In this document: in pieces, positions 27,301 through 35,508 of the stretch
Numbering within the stretch: the first letter of the stretch is position 1
Layout of the letters: every line of letters begins with the position of its first letter
Source of the DNA: Aliivibrio sifiae
GTDB taxonomy: Bacteria; Pseudomonadota; Gammaproteobacteria; Enterobacterales; Vibrionaceae
NCBI RefSeq assembly: GCF_002954715.1
Contig: NZ_MSCP01000001.1
Location: forward strand, 2,307,141 to 2,371,140
DNA length: 64,000 nucleotides
Direction of reading: 5' to 3'
Notes under the pieces: model-generated
Told to the model about the DNA's origin: nothing
What the model saw: the letters and a program-made list of their open reading frames with translations, nothing else
Databases searched by the model: none
Translations under genes and position numbers: made by a program

Positions 27301-27347
27301 TTAAGTTAGTTAGTTAGTTAGTTAGTTAGGAACTTAACTAACTAACC
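27301..27347. promoter_or_regulatory. TTAG microsatellite and inverted repeat, probable KfrA operator
   Basis: About six tandem GTTA units are followed by TTAACTAACTAACC, an inverted copy, so the segment can form a cruciform or bind a protein as direct or inverted sites. It lies between the resolvase stop and the KfrA-type start, upstream of the latter. Autoregulation is inferred from KfrA in other plasmids. Confidence 0.65.
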
Positions 27348-27359
27348 TTACTTTTATAA

Positions 27360-27977
27360 TTAGTAACTTTTATCTTGTAGGTATTTATAATAGGTCGCCC
27401 TTCCAACATCTTGAGATTTACAAGCTGCCGAGATCGTTTCACCGTCTGCCACTAATAACTTCACTGCTCTACACTTTTGAGCTGTTTCTACATTTATTGG
27501 ACGCCCCTTATACCGACCTTCTTTTTTTGCTTTTGCTATTCCTTGCTGTGCTCGCTTCTGTCGAGTTTCATAATCATCACGAGCCATTGCAGCTCCCAGA
27601 TCAAGCATAAAGTTAGTTAACGCTTGCTGAATTGCCGAGACTGATTCGTCTGAATCAACAAGAGTTTGATGCGTCATTGATTGGTCAACAACAACAATGG
27701 ATAACCCTTTCGCTTTTATCCTACTTTTTAGCGTTTCCCAGGTTTGAAATGGGAGACGGGTTAACCGATCCATTTTTTCTATTAACAGAACATCACCGTC
27801 TTCTGAGTCTTCAATCAACTGATCTAGTTTTGGACGCTCTATTGCTGTACCTGAGATATTCTCTTGATAGAAAGAAGCAATCTGAAGATTTCTTACTTTT
27901 ACAAACTCTCGTAACTCATTTTTTGCGCGAGATGAATCCTGATCGTTTGTTGAGGCTCTTAGATAAGCTCTTATCAT
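27360..27977 (-). CDS. Serine recombinase (resolvase family)
   Basis: A 205-residue small serine recombinase. The catalytic serine is S9 in AYLRASTNDQD; IEKMDRLTRLPFQTW near residues 66-80 is the conserved active-site helix region, and the long E helix includes ALTNFMLDLGAAMARDDYETR. The C-terminal HTH is ETISAACKSQDVGRATYYKYL. Size and domain order fit resolvases that reduce plasmid multimers or invert segments. It stands upstream of the KfrA-type gene and downstream of a gap with repeated TGTCTATTTTA-like motifs that may be its res site. Confidence 0.92.
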   Translation of the reverse strand: MIRAYLRASTNDQDSSRAKNELREFVKVRNLQIASFYQENISGTAIERPKLDQLIEDSEDGDVLLIEKMDRLTRLPFQTWETLKSRIKAKGLSIVVVDQSMTHQTLVDSDESVSAIQQALTNFMLDLGAAMARDDYETRQKRAQQGIAKAKKEGRYKGRPINVETAQKCRAVKLLVADGETISAACKSQDVGRATYYKYLQDKSY

Positions 27978-28028
27978 TTTCTTATGTCCTATAAATGTCC
28001 GTTTGTCTAATTTAAACCGTCCATTAAT

Positions 28029-28109
28029 TACTGTCTATTTTATACTGTCTTTTAATGTTTGATATGTGAAGCTCGTTATGTCTATTTTAAGTATGGTTAT
28101 AATAGACAT
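28029..28109. promoter_or_regulatory. Candidate res site / operator
   Basis: CTGTCTATTTTA at 28031-28042, ACTGTCTTTT at 28044-28053, and a perfect inverted repeat ATGTCTATT (28078-28086) with AATAGACAT (28101-28109). Repeated dimer-like sites upstream of a resolvase gene are what a res site looks like. Subsite assignment is uncertain. Confidence 0.55.
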
Positions 28110-28118
28110 TGATATGAG

Positions 28119-29675
28119 CTATTTTATCTCATTCCCTGATAGTTCTTTCTTAATGACTTTTTCTGCCATATCACTTCCCAATAATTTTTCCACAGATATG
28201 GATAATGGCTGTAAAAATTCGGGCAAGCTTTCATTCATAGACACCAAAAACATATTCATGTATTTCTCAACTAACTTTGGTCTTTTGTTAGCTTTCGCTA
28301 ATAGTGAAAAGAAACCATACTCAATAACATCCACGATTACCTTTTTGACTTGCTTCGTTACCATCGTTAGCTGTGCCTTCAGCGCATTTATGGTGTCTGA
28401 TACTCGTTTTAGTTCTAGATGTTGTTCTGCTAGTTGAATCGCCATCTGAGATGATTTTCTCTGATGCTGCATCTTTAATACTTCAAATTGCACCAATTTC
28501 TCACCATATTCGATTTCTGCCATAACCAATCTATCTTGAGCTTGGGCTAATTGCTTTTCTGTCGTAGACAGTTGGATCTGCACCTTATCTAATTCAGCTC
28601 GTTCCTTTTCTAACTCTTCCCTCACCATGCTTTCTAAATTAAAACTACGCTGAGATTTTGGAAGACTCGCTTGAATATTCATTAACTTACGCTGTTGTGA
28701 ACGACGCTCTACCTCTGGGCTAAATTCAGCATTTAGTCCCAATGCATTCAGATAATAAGCATTAATAAATGCATAAAACATTCGATCAAACTCAAAAAGC
28801 GCATTCTTGTATTTTCGACCTTTTTCTTTTTCTTCTACAGGTAGCGCACTTGTCCAATGTACAGGGCCAAACGAGCGTTGAAATTTAACGGCTTCATTGT
28901 ATTGTTGTTTCAATAAATCACGCTTTTGAGTCCGTTGATTTAACGTCGATATATATAAATGGCAATGCGCTCCCGTTGATACATGTTGCCGTCTTTCATC
29001 ATGGTGCCCAAGACCTAGCTTTATTTCATAGTCAGGAAAATAATACCGATAAAAGGAACTAACAATATCAATGTACATCTGCAATGGCATAATGTTTGTG
29101 CCAATCTCCCAACGCCTTGGAATCGTAAAAACAACTTCTTGAAGGTAGGTTTGATTAGTTCTTGGCTCTGCACCACATAGCATATTATGTAAATCATGAT
29201 ACTCCGCCAGCATCCTCATTCTTTGTTTCTTTCCCCACATTACGGGCGGTCTTGCTACTACACGATGCCAATACCTAGGAGGAATAGCTTGATCATCAGG
29301 AAAATTTAACCAATCTTGAAATAAATCAGCAGCCTCGTTATTTCCATTTTTCCTTTCAGATGAAATTGCATTTTTTAATTTACGCTTAGACTCAGCTCTT
29401 TGCCTTAACTTCGCCTCTCGCTTGGCAATTTTTGGATCAGGAAGAAAATTATCTAAGAGTTCTGCTCTCTCATGTTGAGCTAAGCTATTTAAAGATACTG
29501 AACTTCCATGCCGTGTTAAAATATTCGATTGTGCCAGCTCCTCATACCATTGTGCGTTTTTATCCTGCTCACTAGATAATCGTAAAGAATGGCTAAGTGA
29601 CTTCTGAAGTTTCTTTCGATCGACATTACTGTAGGTAAAGTTCAATACACTAAAAAAAATATGAATCATTTTCAT
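28119..29675 (-). CDS. Divergent MobV/Pre-like HUH relaxase
   Basis: 518 residues from the ATG at 29675, chosen because GGAGG lies five bases before it. The core is GLGHHDERRQ...GAHCHLYIST: HHDE at about 224-227 and H-C-H at 237-239. This resembles the H-x-D-E-x(n)-H-x-H signature of MobV/Pre relaxases but with a longer gap between the two parts, and it is preceded by a strand (EVVFTIPRRWE). Residues about 355-430 form a coiled coil, as in MobV. It may nick an oriT or be a rolling-circle type initiator. The neighbouring iterons, KfrA-type and resolvase genes favour a plasmid mobilization or replication role. Confidence 0.68.
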   Translation of the reverse strand: MKMIHIFFSVLNFTYSNVDRKKLQKSLSHSLRLSSEQDKNAQWYEELAQSNILTRHGSSVSLNSLAQHERAELLDNFLPDPKIAKREAKLRQRAESKRKLKNAISSERKNGNNEAADLFQDWLNFPDDQAIPPRYWHRVVARPPVMWGKKQRMRMLAEYHDLHNMLCGAEPRTNQTYLQEVVFTIPRRWEIGTNIMPLQMYIDIVSSFYRYYFPDYEIKLGLGHHDERRQHVSTGAHCHLYISTLNQRTQKRDLLKQQYNEAVKFQRSFGPVHWTSALPVEEKEKGRKYKNALFEFDRMFYAFINAYYLNALGLNAEFSPEVERRSQQRKLMNIQASLPKSQRSFNLESMVREELEKERAELDKVQIQLSTTEKQLAQAQDRLVMAEIEYGEKLVQFEVLKMQHQRKSSQMAIQLAEQHLELKRVSDTINALKAQLTMVTKQVKKVIVDVIEYGFFSLLAKANKRPKLVEKYMNMFLVSMNESLPEFLQPLSISVEKLLGSDMAEKVIKKELSGNEIK

Positions 29676-29970
29676 GATAGCCTCCAAATAGTACGGTTTT
29701 ACCTTCTACTTTGACTTCACCATGATTTATAAACAGGTCTACATTGTATGGGGATCTTAACTGTCGTAAGTTGATCGGAAATTTTATATACACCATTTCA
29801 TGTCTTCTTATCGTTGCTTTTGCGAACACTAACGAAGAAAAACATTACTGTAAATGATATAAATTCATTAGAATCAATCCATTATAAAAAGACCGATATT
29901 TATCAAACGGATCGATATATAGAACTTTTTGGACTAAAAAAATATTTTTATATAACAACAGGTGAGAATA

Positions 29971-30171
29971 ATGAAGATTGCGCATATAGATAAAGAGGTT
30001 AGAGAAAAACTACTAGAACTCTTTGCTGATGAACAGATATCTGAAGAATGGATCACAACACCAAAAGTGATATTCAATGGGTTAAGTCCATTAGAAGTCT
30101 TGGCTTCCGAGCAAGGTAAAACCAAAGTTCTCGATGCAATTCAAAGGATCACGTATGGTGATTTTTCCTAA
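29971..30171 (+). CDS. Stand-alone DUF2384 (MbcA/ParS/Xre C-terminal) protein
   Basis: 66 residues from the ATG at 29971, which follows GGTGA; an in-frame GTG lies nine bases upstream. The sequence EEWITTPKVIFNGLSPLEVLASEQGKTKVLDAIQRITYGDFS matches the toxin-binding domain of Xre/MbcA/ParS antitoxins (W...P...G.PLE.L....G...V...L..I.YG.F). The N-terminal Xre HTH found in full antitoxins is missing, and no RES-domain toxin is present nearby. It is divergent from the relaxase gene and precedes the iterons. It may be an orphan antitoxin or a regulatory adaptor. Confidence 0.75.
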   Translation: MKIAHIDKEVREKLLELFADEQISEEWITTPKVIFNGLSPLEVLASEQGKTKVLDAIQRITYGDFS

Positions 30172-30200
30172 TTTATTAGAACAGAGCTAATTGAAGAGTT

Positions 30201-30326
30201 GATGTGCCAAACTTGGCAGATGATGTGCCAAACCTGGCAGAAGATGTGCCAAACCTGGCAGAAGATGTGCCAAACTTGGCAGAAGATGTGCCAAACTCGG
30301 CAGAAGATGTGCCAAACTCGGCAGAA
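30201..30326. repeat. Six 21-bp iterons with an inner palindrome
   Basis: Units start at 30201, 30222, 30243, 30264, 30285 and 30306, each GATGTGCCAAAC(T/C)(T/C)GGCAGAA or nearly so. Each contains TGCCAA-AC-TTGGCA or a variant (CTGGCA, TCGGCA). A 21-bp spacing puts all sites on one face of the helix, as in plasmid replication or partition iterons. Reading frames through it (repeating LLPSLAH on the minus strand) are a by-product of the periodicity. Confidence 0.9.
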
Positions 30327-30332
30327 GAAGAC

Positions 30333-30955
30333 GTGGTTTATAACTAATAGATTGGTAGTGCAGCTCATCAAGTGACATATTCGTTTATGATCGGTCATGA
30401 AATTAAAGAGCGACACTCTTTCAGTTTCAGATAAATTACTTTTAAATCAAATAATAAGGTCTATATTGCACGTTATGTTCATCGTTGTTTCTGAAGTATG
30501 AATGCCTATCTCTGATCTAAAACCAAATCGCGGTCTTACTTACTTCTGTACCTTACTGCTAATTTCACATCGATGTTTTCTCTGACGCCAAGTACAAGAA
30601 AGTGGTTTATGCCTAATAAACTGGTATTTTAGCCCAACAAGTGACATCTCTATTTAGGATCGGTCATGCAATTAAAGAACTGTACTCCTTCAATTTTAGA
30701 TAAATTACTTTTAAATCAAATAATAAGATCTATATTTCACGTTATGTTCATCGTTGTTTCTGAAGTATGAATGCATATCTCTGATCTAGAACCAAATCGC
30801 GGTCTTACTTACTTCTGTACCTTACTGCTAATTTCACATCGTTGTTTTCTCTGATACCAAGAACAAGAGAGTGGTTTATACCTAATAGACTGGTATTTTA
30901 GCCTACTAAGTGACACCTCTGTTTAGGATCGGTCATGCAATTAAAGAGCTATATC
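30333..30955. repeat. 269-bp direct repeats, 2.3 copies
   Basis: GTGGTTTATA-type starts lie at 30333, 30602 and 30871, exactly 269 bp apart. The first two units are complete and differ at scattered positions; the third stops after about 85 bases. Shared blocks include TAAATTACTTTTAAATCAAA and CGTTATGTTCATCGTTGTTT. There is no significant reading frame. They follow the iterons directly and may be part of a replication or transfer origin region. Confidence 0.88.
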
Positions 30956-31043
30956 CATAATCAGCATCTAAAATTTAATACAAATAAATGAGCCTAGAGA
31001 AATATATAAAAAGAAAGCCCAGTAGGGCTTTCAATCAACAATG

Positions 31044-32387
31044 TTACTTCGCCAATGTTAAGGTTACTTTCCCTACTGACAATGATGGTACTAGCGCAAG
31101 TGATGGCGGTTTGTAATCGATCAAATCCTTTAGTTTGTCATTCCAAATTATAAGCGCTTCCAATTTATCATCAAAGTAATCATATCTGTCATAGTGCTTC
31201 GAACTTACATCTTGTAATGCATGGTTTTGTAATCTGTCTCGTGTTTGCTTATCGATCCGACAGGCTCCCATCAGTGTTTTACATGTACGTCTCAAGTCTC
31301 TTGGTGAAAAATGTGCCATCTGTTTTTCTTCACGATAACGAGTTATTGAGCGACCGAACGAACAGGTAAGTGCATGACGAGTTGCATCATTAGGATTTGG
31401 AAACATATACTTACCATCCCCACTTAACTCATATTGATTAAGTAAAGCTTGATATGCCAATTCATTTAACGGCACCGTATGCTCCCGATTATTTTTTGAT
31501 AATCCTCGTTCAATAATAATAAATCTCTCTTTCCAATTTACATTGGACCATGACAGCGTAATGATTTCATATGGACGCTGCCCTCCGAGATAAATACATA
31601 GTTGAGCTAAATTGCGGAAATCTTTCCCCATATTAAAAGAACCATAATCACTATTTAAATCAATCAGAAATCTCTTTAATTCATCCCAATCTAAAAAGCG
31701 TTCGCCTACTCGCTCAGCATTTTTTTGCCTGGGAATAGGATTCACAGGATTAAATTTAATATCAAATGTCGAATGTAATGAAAAATATCGAGGATCATTA
31801 TCAAACTTCATACCATGATTGAATGCTGCCATAATATAGCTGCGAACACGGTTACTTACAGTCTCACCACCACGCTGAATAATTTTACTGATCACAAATT
31901 TGATTTGATTTGTTGTTACATCACAAGCTTTTGTGTCTGATGAGATATACGGATAAAACTCTTTTTCTAGGCTAACTAATACTGCTTTATAAGTACGTTT
32001 ACCATCAATTTTCATCCGCTCTGTATAACTATGAAAAAGCTCTTTTAATGTCCCCTTCTCATTATGTTCATCTTCAATCTTTTTCTCTTCAATCGCTAGT
32101 TGCTCGATATGTTTTTTAGGATCTTTACCCTGCATTAATAAGGCAGAAAATTCCTGCATTTTTTCTCTTGCTTCAACTAAGGTCATGCCATTAGTGCGAG
32201 ATCTAAATAAACCCAGAGAGATGAACCTCTCTTTTCTTTGTTGGTAATAACGAAAAACAAATTGCTTTTTACCTGAGGGCAAAACTTTCACGCCTAGCCT
32301 CCCAGTTCCTCTTTGACCAGATTGATCCCATAGATAGTAAGATGAAGACTTATTTACAGCGGATTGAATTTGGGTTGCTGTTAACAT
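31044..32387 (-). CDS. Tyrosine integrase of the island
   Basis: 447 residues from the ATG at 32387 (MLTATQIQSAVNKSSS), which follows AAGGGA; an upstream GTG at 32498 would add 37 unlikely residues. The N-terminal domain (WDQSGQRGTGRLGVKVLPSG, then RERFISLGLF-like KERFISLGLF) is the DUF4102-type arm-binding domain of P4-like integrases. Catalytic residues: R in GGQRPYEII, H and R in HFSPRDLRRTC, H in LQNHALQDV, Y in SSKHYDRYDYF. It reads inward from just inside attR, 255 bp from the repeat, and should catalyse insertion at the tRNA-Ile2 gene. Confidence 0.93.
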   Translation of the reverse strand: MLTATQIQSAVNKSSSYYLWDQSGQRGTGRLGVKVLPSGKKQFVFRYYQQRKERFISLGLFRSRTNGMTLVEAREKMQEFSALLMQGKDPKKHIEQLAIEEKKIEDEHNEKGTLKELFHSYTERMKIDGKRTYKAVLVSLEKEFYPYISSDTKACDVTTNQIKFVISKIIQRGGETVSNRVRSYIMAAFNHGMKFDNDPRYFSLHSTFDIKFNPVNPIPRQKNAERVGERFLDWDELKRFLIDLNSDYGSFNMGKDFRNLAQLCIYLGGQRPYEIITLSWSNVNWKERFIIIERGLSKNNREHTVPLNELAYQALLNQYELSGDGKYMFPNPNDATRHALTCSFGRSITRYREEKQMAHFSPRDLRRTCKTLMGACRIDKQTRDRLQNHALQDVSSKHYDRYDYFDDKLEALIIWNDKLKDLIDYKPPSLALVPSLSVGKVTLTLAK

Positions 32388-32501
32388 CGTTAAATTTCCC
32401 TTGTTGTTTTCAGCAAAAGTACCGTCAATTTGAAAAAGACATAATGAGATACTAGCCAAAAACCATGTTGACAAAATATCATCTGAATCAAGAAACACTT
32501 A

Positions 32502-32529
32502 TTTCTGGTCAGATAATGGGTCAGACAAG
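32502..32529 (+). repeat. Right copy of GGTCAG-containing subterminal repeat
   Basis: TTTCTGGTCAGATAATGGG followed by TCAGACAAG, matching 15673-15701 in the same orientation. It lies between the integrase gene and attR. Arm-type binding by the integrase or an excisionase is possible. Confidence 0.75.
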
Positions 32530-32641
32530 AGGGAATTTGAGTAACATTTTATGAAACGCAATGAAAAGCAAAATAAAAATAACTCATTGATTATAATGAA
32601 TTTTGCATAACAATGAACGTCTATGAAAATGAATCTTTTCG

Positions 32642-32692
32642 GACTCATAATCGTTCGGTCCCCAGTTCAAATCTGGGAGGGGCCACCAAATT
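32642..32692 (+). repeat. attR: right 51-bp direct repeat
   Basis: Identical to attL. It is a tRNA fragment without the 5' half, so no functional tRNA is made here. It marks the right end of the island. Confidence 0.95.
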
Positions 32693-32694
32693 AG

Positions 32695-32731
32695 AAAAGG
32701 CTGATAAGTTAATTACTTATCAGCCTTTTTG
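32695..32731 (+). terminator. Original chromosomal tRNA-Ile2 terminator
   Basis: AGGCTGATAAGT and ACTTATCAGCCT form a perfect 12-bp stem with a 5-nt loop and then a T run. Its place after attR means it ended the tRNA transcript before the island inserted. Confidence 0.85.
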
Positions 32732-32735
32732 CTTT

Positions 32736-32885
32736 CTACTCTTTCTGTTTTCTTTTTGTTATGAATACATAACCCATCAAAAGTAAAAATAGCGACAATT
32801 CAATCGTTGCTCTCATTAATCCAGAAGTAAATAACGCTACAATAATAAGAATGATAAAAATCCCGAGTATTACTTTTTTATTCAT
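32736..32885 (-). CDS. Small two-helix membrane protein (hypothetical)
   Basis: A 49-residue frame starting MNKKVILGIFIILIIVALF, with a second hydrophobic segment (IELSLFLLLMGYVFI) and a basic end (TKRKQKE), giving a two-helix hairpin with positive-inside ends. AAGGA lies nine bases before the ATG. It is just outside the island. Composition and topology favour a real small membrane protein, but no family is recognised. Confidence 0.5.
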   Translation of the reverse strand: MNKKVILGIFIILIIVALFTSGLMRATIELSLFLLLMGYVFITKRKQKE

Positions 32886-33072
32886 CTTCTCTATCCTTGA
32901 GTTCATCGAATCGATGATTATCCCCCATCATTTTTTAATTGAAAAATAGCCTTTTCCTCTATCAAAGAACCAATTGCACTATCAATATCTCACTATTAAC
33001 CATTCCTTTTTTGGATATTTGATAAAGCTACCTATACTCAGAGAAATAATCCATTTGATTAAGGAATAATCG

Positions 33073-33687
33073 ATGAAAAAATTATGCATCTCGCTATTAC
33101 TTCTTTCTACATCTTCTTACGTCATAGCCAATGAATACACTCCTACACAAACACCTAAGATTAGTGGTTTTTATGTGGGTGCTGGTTTTGGTTCATTTGG
33201 TTATTCCGAAGAAGACTCTTGGGGCTATAGTAATAATAAAATAGAAGCAAAAGCAGATGGCAATACGGCAAAAGTCTACCTCGGTTATCAGTTTAATAAA
33301 ATTGTCGGAATTGAAGGGACTTACACCAACTATGGAAAAGTAAAAGCAAAAGTTGATGGCTATTCTATGGAACCAACCTCAATATCTCTTGCTGCTAATT
33401 TAGGCTACACTTTTGATAATGGTATCCGTCCATTTGGTCTTGTTGGAATGTCTAATTTAGATTTAAAACAGAATAAAGAATATCTTAGCGATGATAATGG
33501 TGCAGCCTTTAAATTTGGCTTTGGTGTTGAATATACCCCCGTATCCCTAAAAGGAGTTCAACTTCGAGCTGCTTATGAAATGGATATGTACGCGGTTGAC
33601 TATATTGATGTTCAAAATGGTTTCACAACAGAAACAAATTTATACGCTCTAGATTCTTTGTATATTGGAGCATCATATAAATTCTAA
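33073..33687 (+). CDS. Outer-membrane beta-barrel protein (OmpX/OmpA-like barrel)
   Basis: A 204-residue protein with a signal peptide (MKKLCISLLLLSTSSYVIA, cleaved after about residue 19) and eight likely amphipathic strands: FYVGAGFGSFGY, KVYLGYQFNKIVGIEGTY, ISLAANLGYTF, AAFKFGFGVEYTP, VQLRAAYEMD and the last strand SLYIGASYKF ending in Phe, as recognised by the Bam complex. It belongs to the small barrel (porin family) group. A good RBS (AAGGAATAAT) precedes the start. There is no operon partner; a stem at 33711-33738 may end the transcript. The precise role is unknown. Confidence 0.85.
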   Translation: MKKLCISLLLLSTSSYVIANEYTPTQTPKISGFYVGAGFGSFGYSEEDSWGYSNNKIEAKADGNTAKVYLGYQFNKIVGIEGTYTNYGKVKAKVDGYSMEPTSISLAANLGYTFDNGIRPFGLVGMSNLDLKQNKEYLSDDNGAAFKFGFGVEYTPVSLKGVQLRAAYEMDMYAVDYIDVQNGFTTETNLYALDSLYIGASYKF

Positions 33688-33870
33688 TTATTCCTCACTA
33701 CAGCAAATGAAGCAGTGCTTGAAAGTTCAATCACTGCTCTTATTGATAATAAAAACAAGAAATCATCTTTACCTTCTCTATTTTTTTCTTCTCCTTGATA
33801 TACACTTAGTTCATCTAGATAAAAATTACTTCTCGATATAACACACAACAAAAACTAACAAAGGTTATAT

Positions 33871-35415
33871 ATGTACAATCTTGCCACCAATCTCGAACGT
33901 AACGCTACATTTCGCCCTAACAATATCGCGTTAATTTTCCATGATTTAAAAATCACTTATGCCGAACTAAATAAAAAAGTAAACGCCATTGCTGATCATC
34001 TCACTCAATTAAATATACAGCCAAATGAAAAAATTGCATTGTCATGCCCAAACACGCCTGAATTTGTTATCGCTTACTATGCCATACAAAAAATAGGAGC
34101 CGTTGTCGTCCCCCTTAATGTCATGCTCAAAAGCGATGAAGTTGCTTATCACTTAAAGGACTCTGATGCCGTTGCATTGATTTCATACCAAGGTTCTGAT
34201 GCTATGCCTATCGGAAAGTTTGGTTATGAAGGGTATGAAAAAGCCGATTTCTGTGAGCACTTTATTTTAATTGAGACCATTGAATCTCAAAAACCAGTTG
34301 CAGCACACTCTTTTAATCAATGGTTAAAAACGGGCAGAGAAACCTTTGATGCAATTTATCGAACCGCTCAAGACAGCTGTGTCATTCTATACACTTCAGG
34401 AACAACTGGAGCAGCAAAAGGCGCAGAGTTAAGTCAAAGTAATATGTTATGTAACGCTCAGGCCTGTCAGTCATTAACGAACCAAAAGGGAACAGACGTT
34501 AGTATTGCAATACTTCCTCTGTTCCACACTTTTGGTCAATCGTTGATCATGAATACATCAATTTTAGCAGGCAGTGCACTTGTACTTATTTCTCGATTTG
34601 TTCCTAAAACGGTTCTTCAACAAGTACACGAGCATAAAGTAACTCATCTTGCTGGTGTTCCTACCATGTTTATTGGCTTACTTGCTTACGCAGAGAAACA
34701 CAAAGGTGATTATCTCAAAGAAATAGCCCAAACTCTTAAAGTAGCAATATCTGGTGGTGCATCAATGCCAGTTGAAGTTCTTAAACAATTTGAAGAAAAG
34801 CTGCAAGTTCCAGTCATCGAGGGTTATGGTTTATCAGAATCATCTCCTGTCGCAGCATTTAACCATTTAGAATTTGAAAGAAAACCAGGAAGTATTGGGC
34901 AGCCTCTGCCGGGTGTTACCATGAAAGTCGTTGATAAGAATGGTCACGAGCTACCAATAGGACAAGAAGGTGAACTGGTCATTCGTGGTCATAACGTAAT
35001 GAAAGGCTATTACAAAAAACCACAAGAAACAGCAAAAACTATTATTGATGGCTGGCTACATACGGGCGACATAGTGCGCTTTGATGACGAAGGCTATATT
35101 TATGTTGTGGACCGTTTAAAAGAACTGATTATTAGTGGTGGCTATAATGTCTACCCGCGTGAAGTAGAAGAGGTATATATGAAGCACCCTTCTGTACATT
35201 TAGTCGCTGTAATTGGTATTGAGCACCCTCGTTTTGGTGAAGAAGTAAAAGCCTTTGTTATTCTTAAAGAGGGGCATTTAGTCTCAGAAAAAGATCTTAT
35301 CAAGTGGAGTAAGCAACACTTAGCTGATTATAAGTGCCCTAAACATCTAGACATTGTTGAAGCTTTGCCAATGACCGCCACCGGTAAAATTTTAAAACGT
35401 ATGTTAAAAGTATAG
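33871..35415 (+). CDS. Acyl-CoA synthetase (AMP-forming)
   Basis: A 514-residue ANL-superfamily ligase that adenylates a carboxylic acid, probably a long-chain fatty acid, and transfers it to CoA. The P-loop-like A3 motif is VILYTSGTTGAAKGAELSQSN (near residues 171-190). GYGLSESSPV, WLHTGDIVRFDDEGYIYVVDR (A7/A8) and the catalytic lysine in MTATGKILKRML at the C-terminus are all present. It is a single gene with its own leader. It is distinct from the 612-residue ligase at 43644-45482. The substrate cannot be told from the sequence alone. Confidence 0.87.
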   Translation: MYNLATNLERNATFRPNNIALIFHDLKITYAELNKKVNAIADHLTQLNIQPNEKIALSCPNTPEFVIAYYAIQKIGAVVVPLNVMLKSDEVAYHLKDSDAVALISYQGSDAMPIGKFGYEGYEKADFCEHFILIETIESQKPVAAHSFNQWLKTGRETFDAIYRTAQDSCVILYTSGTTGAAKGAELSQSNMLCNAQACQSLTNQKGTDVSIAILPLFHTFGQSLIMNTSILAGSALVLISRFVPKTVLQQVHEHKVTHLAGVPTMFIGLLAYAEKHKGDYLKEIAQTLKVAISGGASMPVEVLKQFEEKLQVPVIEGYGLSESSPVAAFNHLEFERKPGSIGQPLPGVTMKVVDKNGHELPIGQEGELVIRGHNVMKGYYKKPQETAKTIIDGWLHTGDIVRFDDEGYIYVVDRLKELIISGGYNVYPREVEEVYMKHPSVHLVAVIGIEHPRFGEEVKAFVILKEGHLVSEKDLIKWSKQHLADYKCPKHLDIVEALPMTATGKILKRMLKV

Positions 35416-35508
35416 CTCACAACTGTCGAGACTCATCCATTACAGGTATATTCCCGTATAAAAAATAGGTATATACTTGTGCTACAACTTCATGATTGGA
35501 TAACTACC

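Larger units (their letters stand above)
15572..32692. mobile_element. Integrated genomic island at tRNA-Ile2
   Basis: A 17.1-kb element bounded by 51-bp perfect direct repeats that include the anticodon-to-CCA part of the tRNA. A tyrosine integrase lies just inside the right repeat. The cargo is a HigB-like/ImmA/Beta operon, an AlpA-like regulator, an unknown zinc-finger gene with degenerate copies, and a three-gene PD-(D/E)XK operon. The backbone has a KfrA-type protein, a resolvase, an HUH relaxase, a DUF2384 protein, iterons and long direct repeats. No type IV secretion genes are visible, so at most it is mobilizable rather than self-conjugative. It is clearly richer in repeats and non-coding DNA than the flanks. 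Confidence 0.93.

Noticed and set aside
27632-28437. Plus-strand frames of about 120 codons opposite the resolvase and relaxase genes
   Set aside because: They are antisense to well-supported genes with active-site motifs and show no family features.
30168-30416. Minus-strand frames with repeated LLPSLAH
   Set aside because: They are translations of the 21-bp iterons, which are multiples of three and so stay open by chance.
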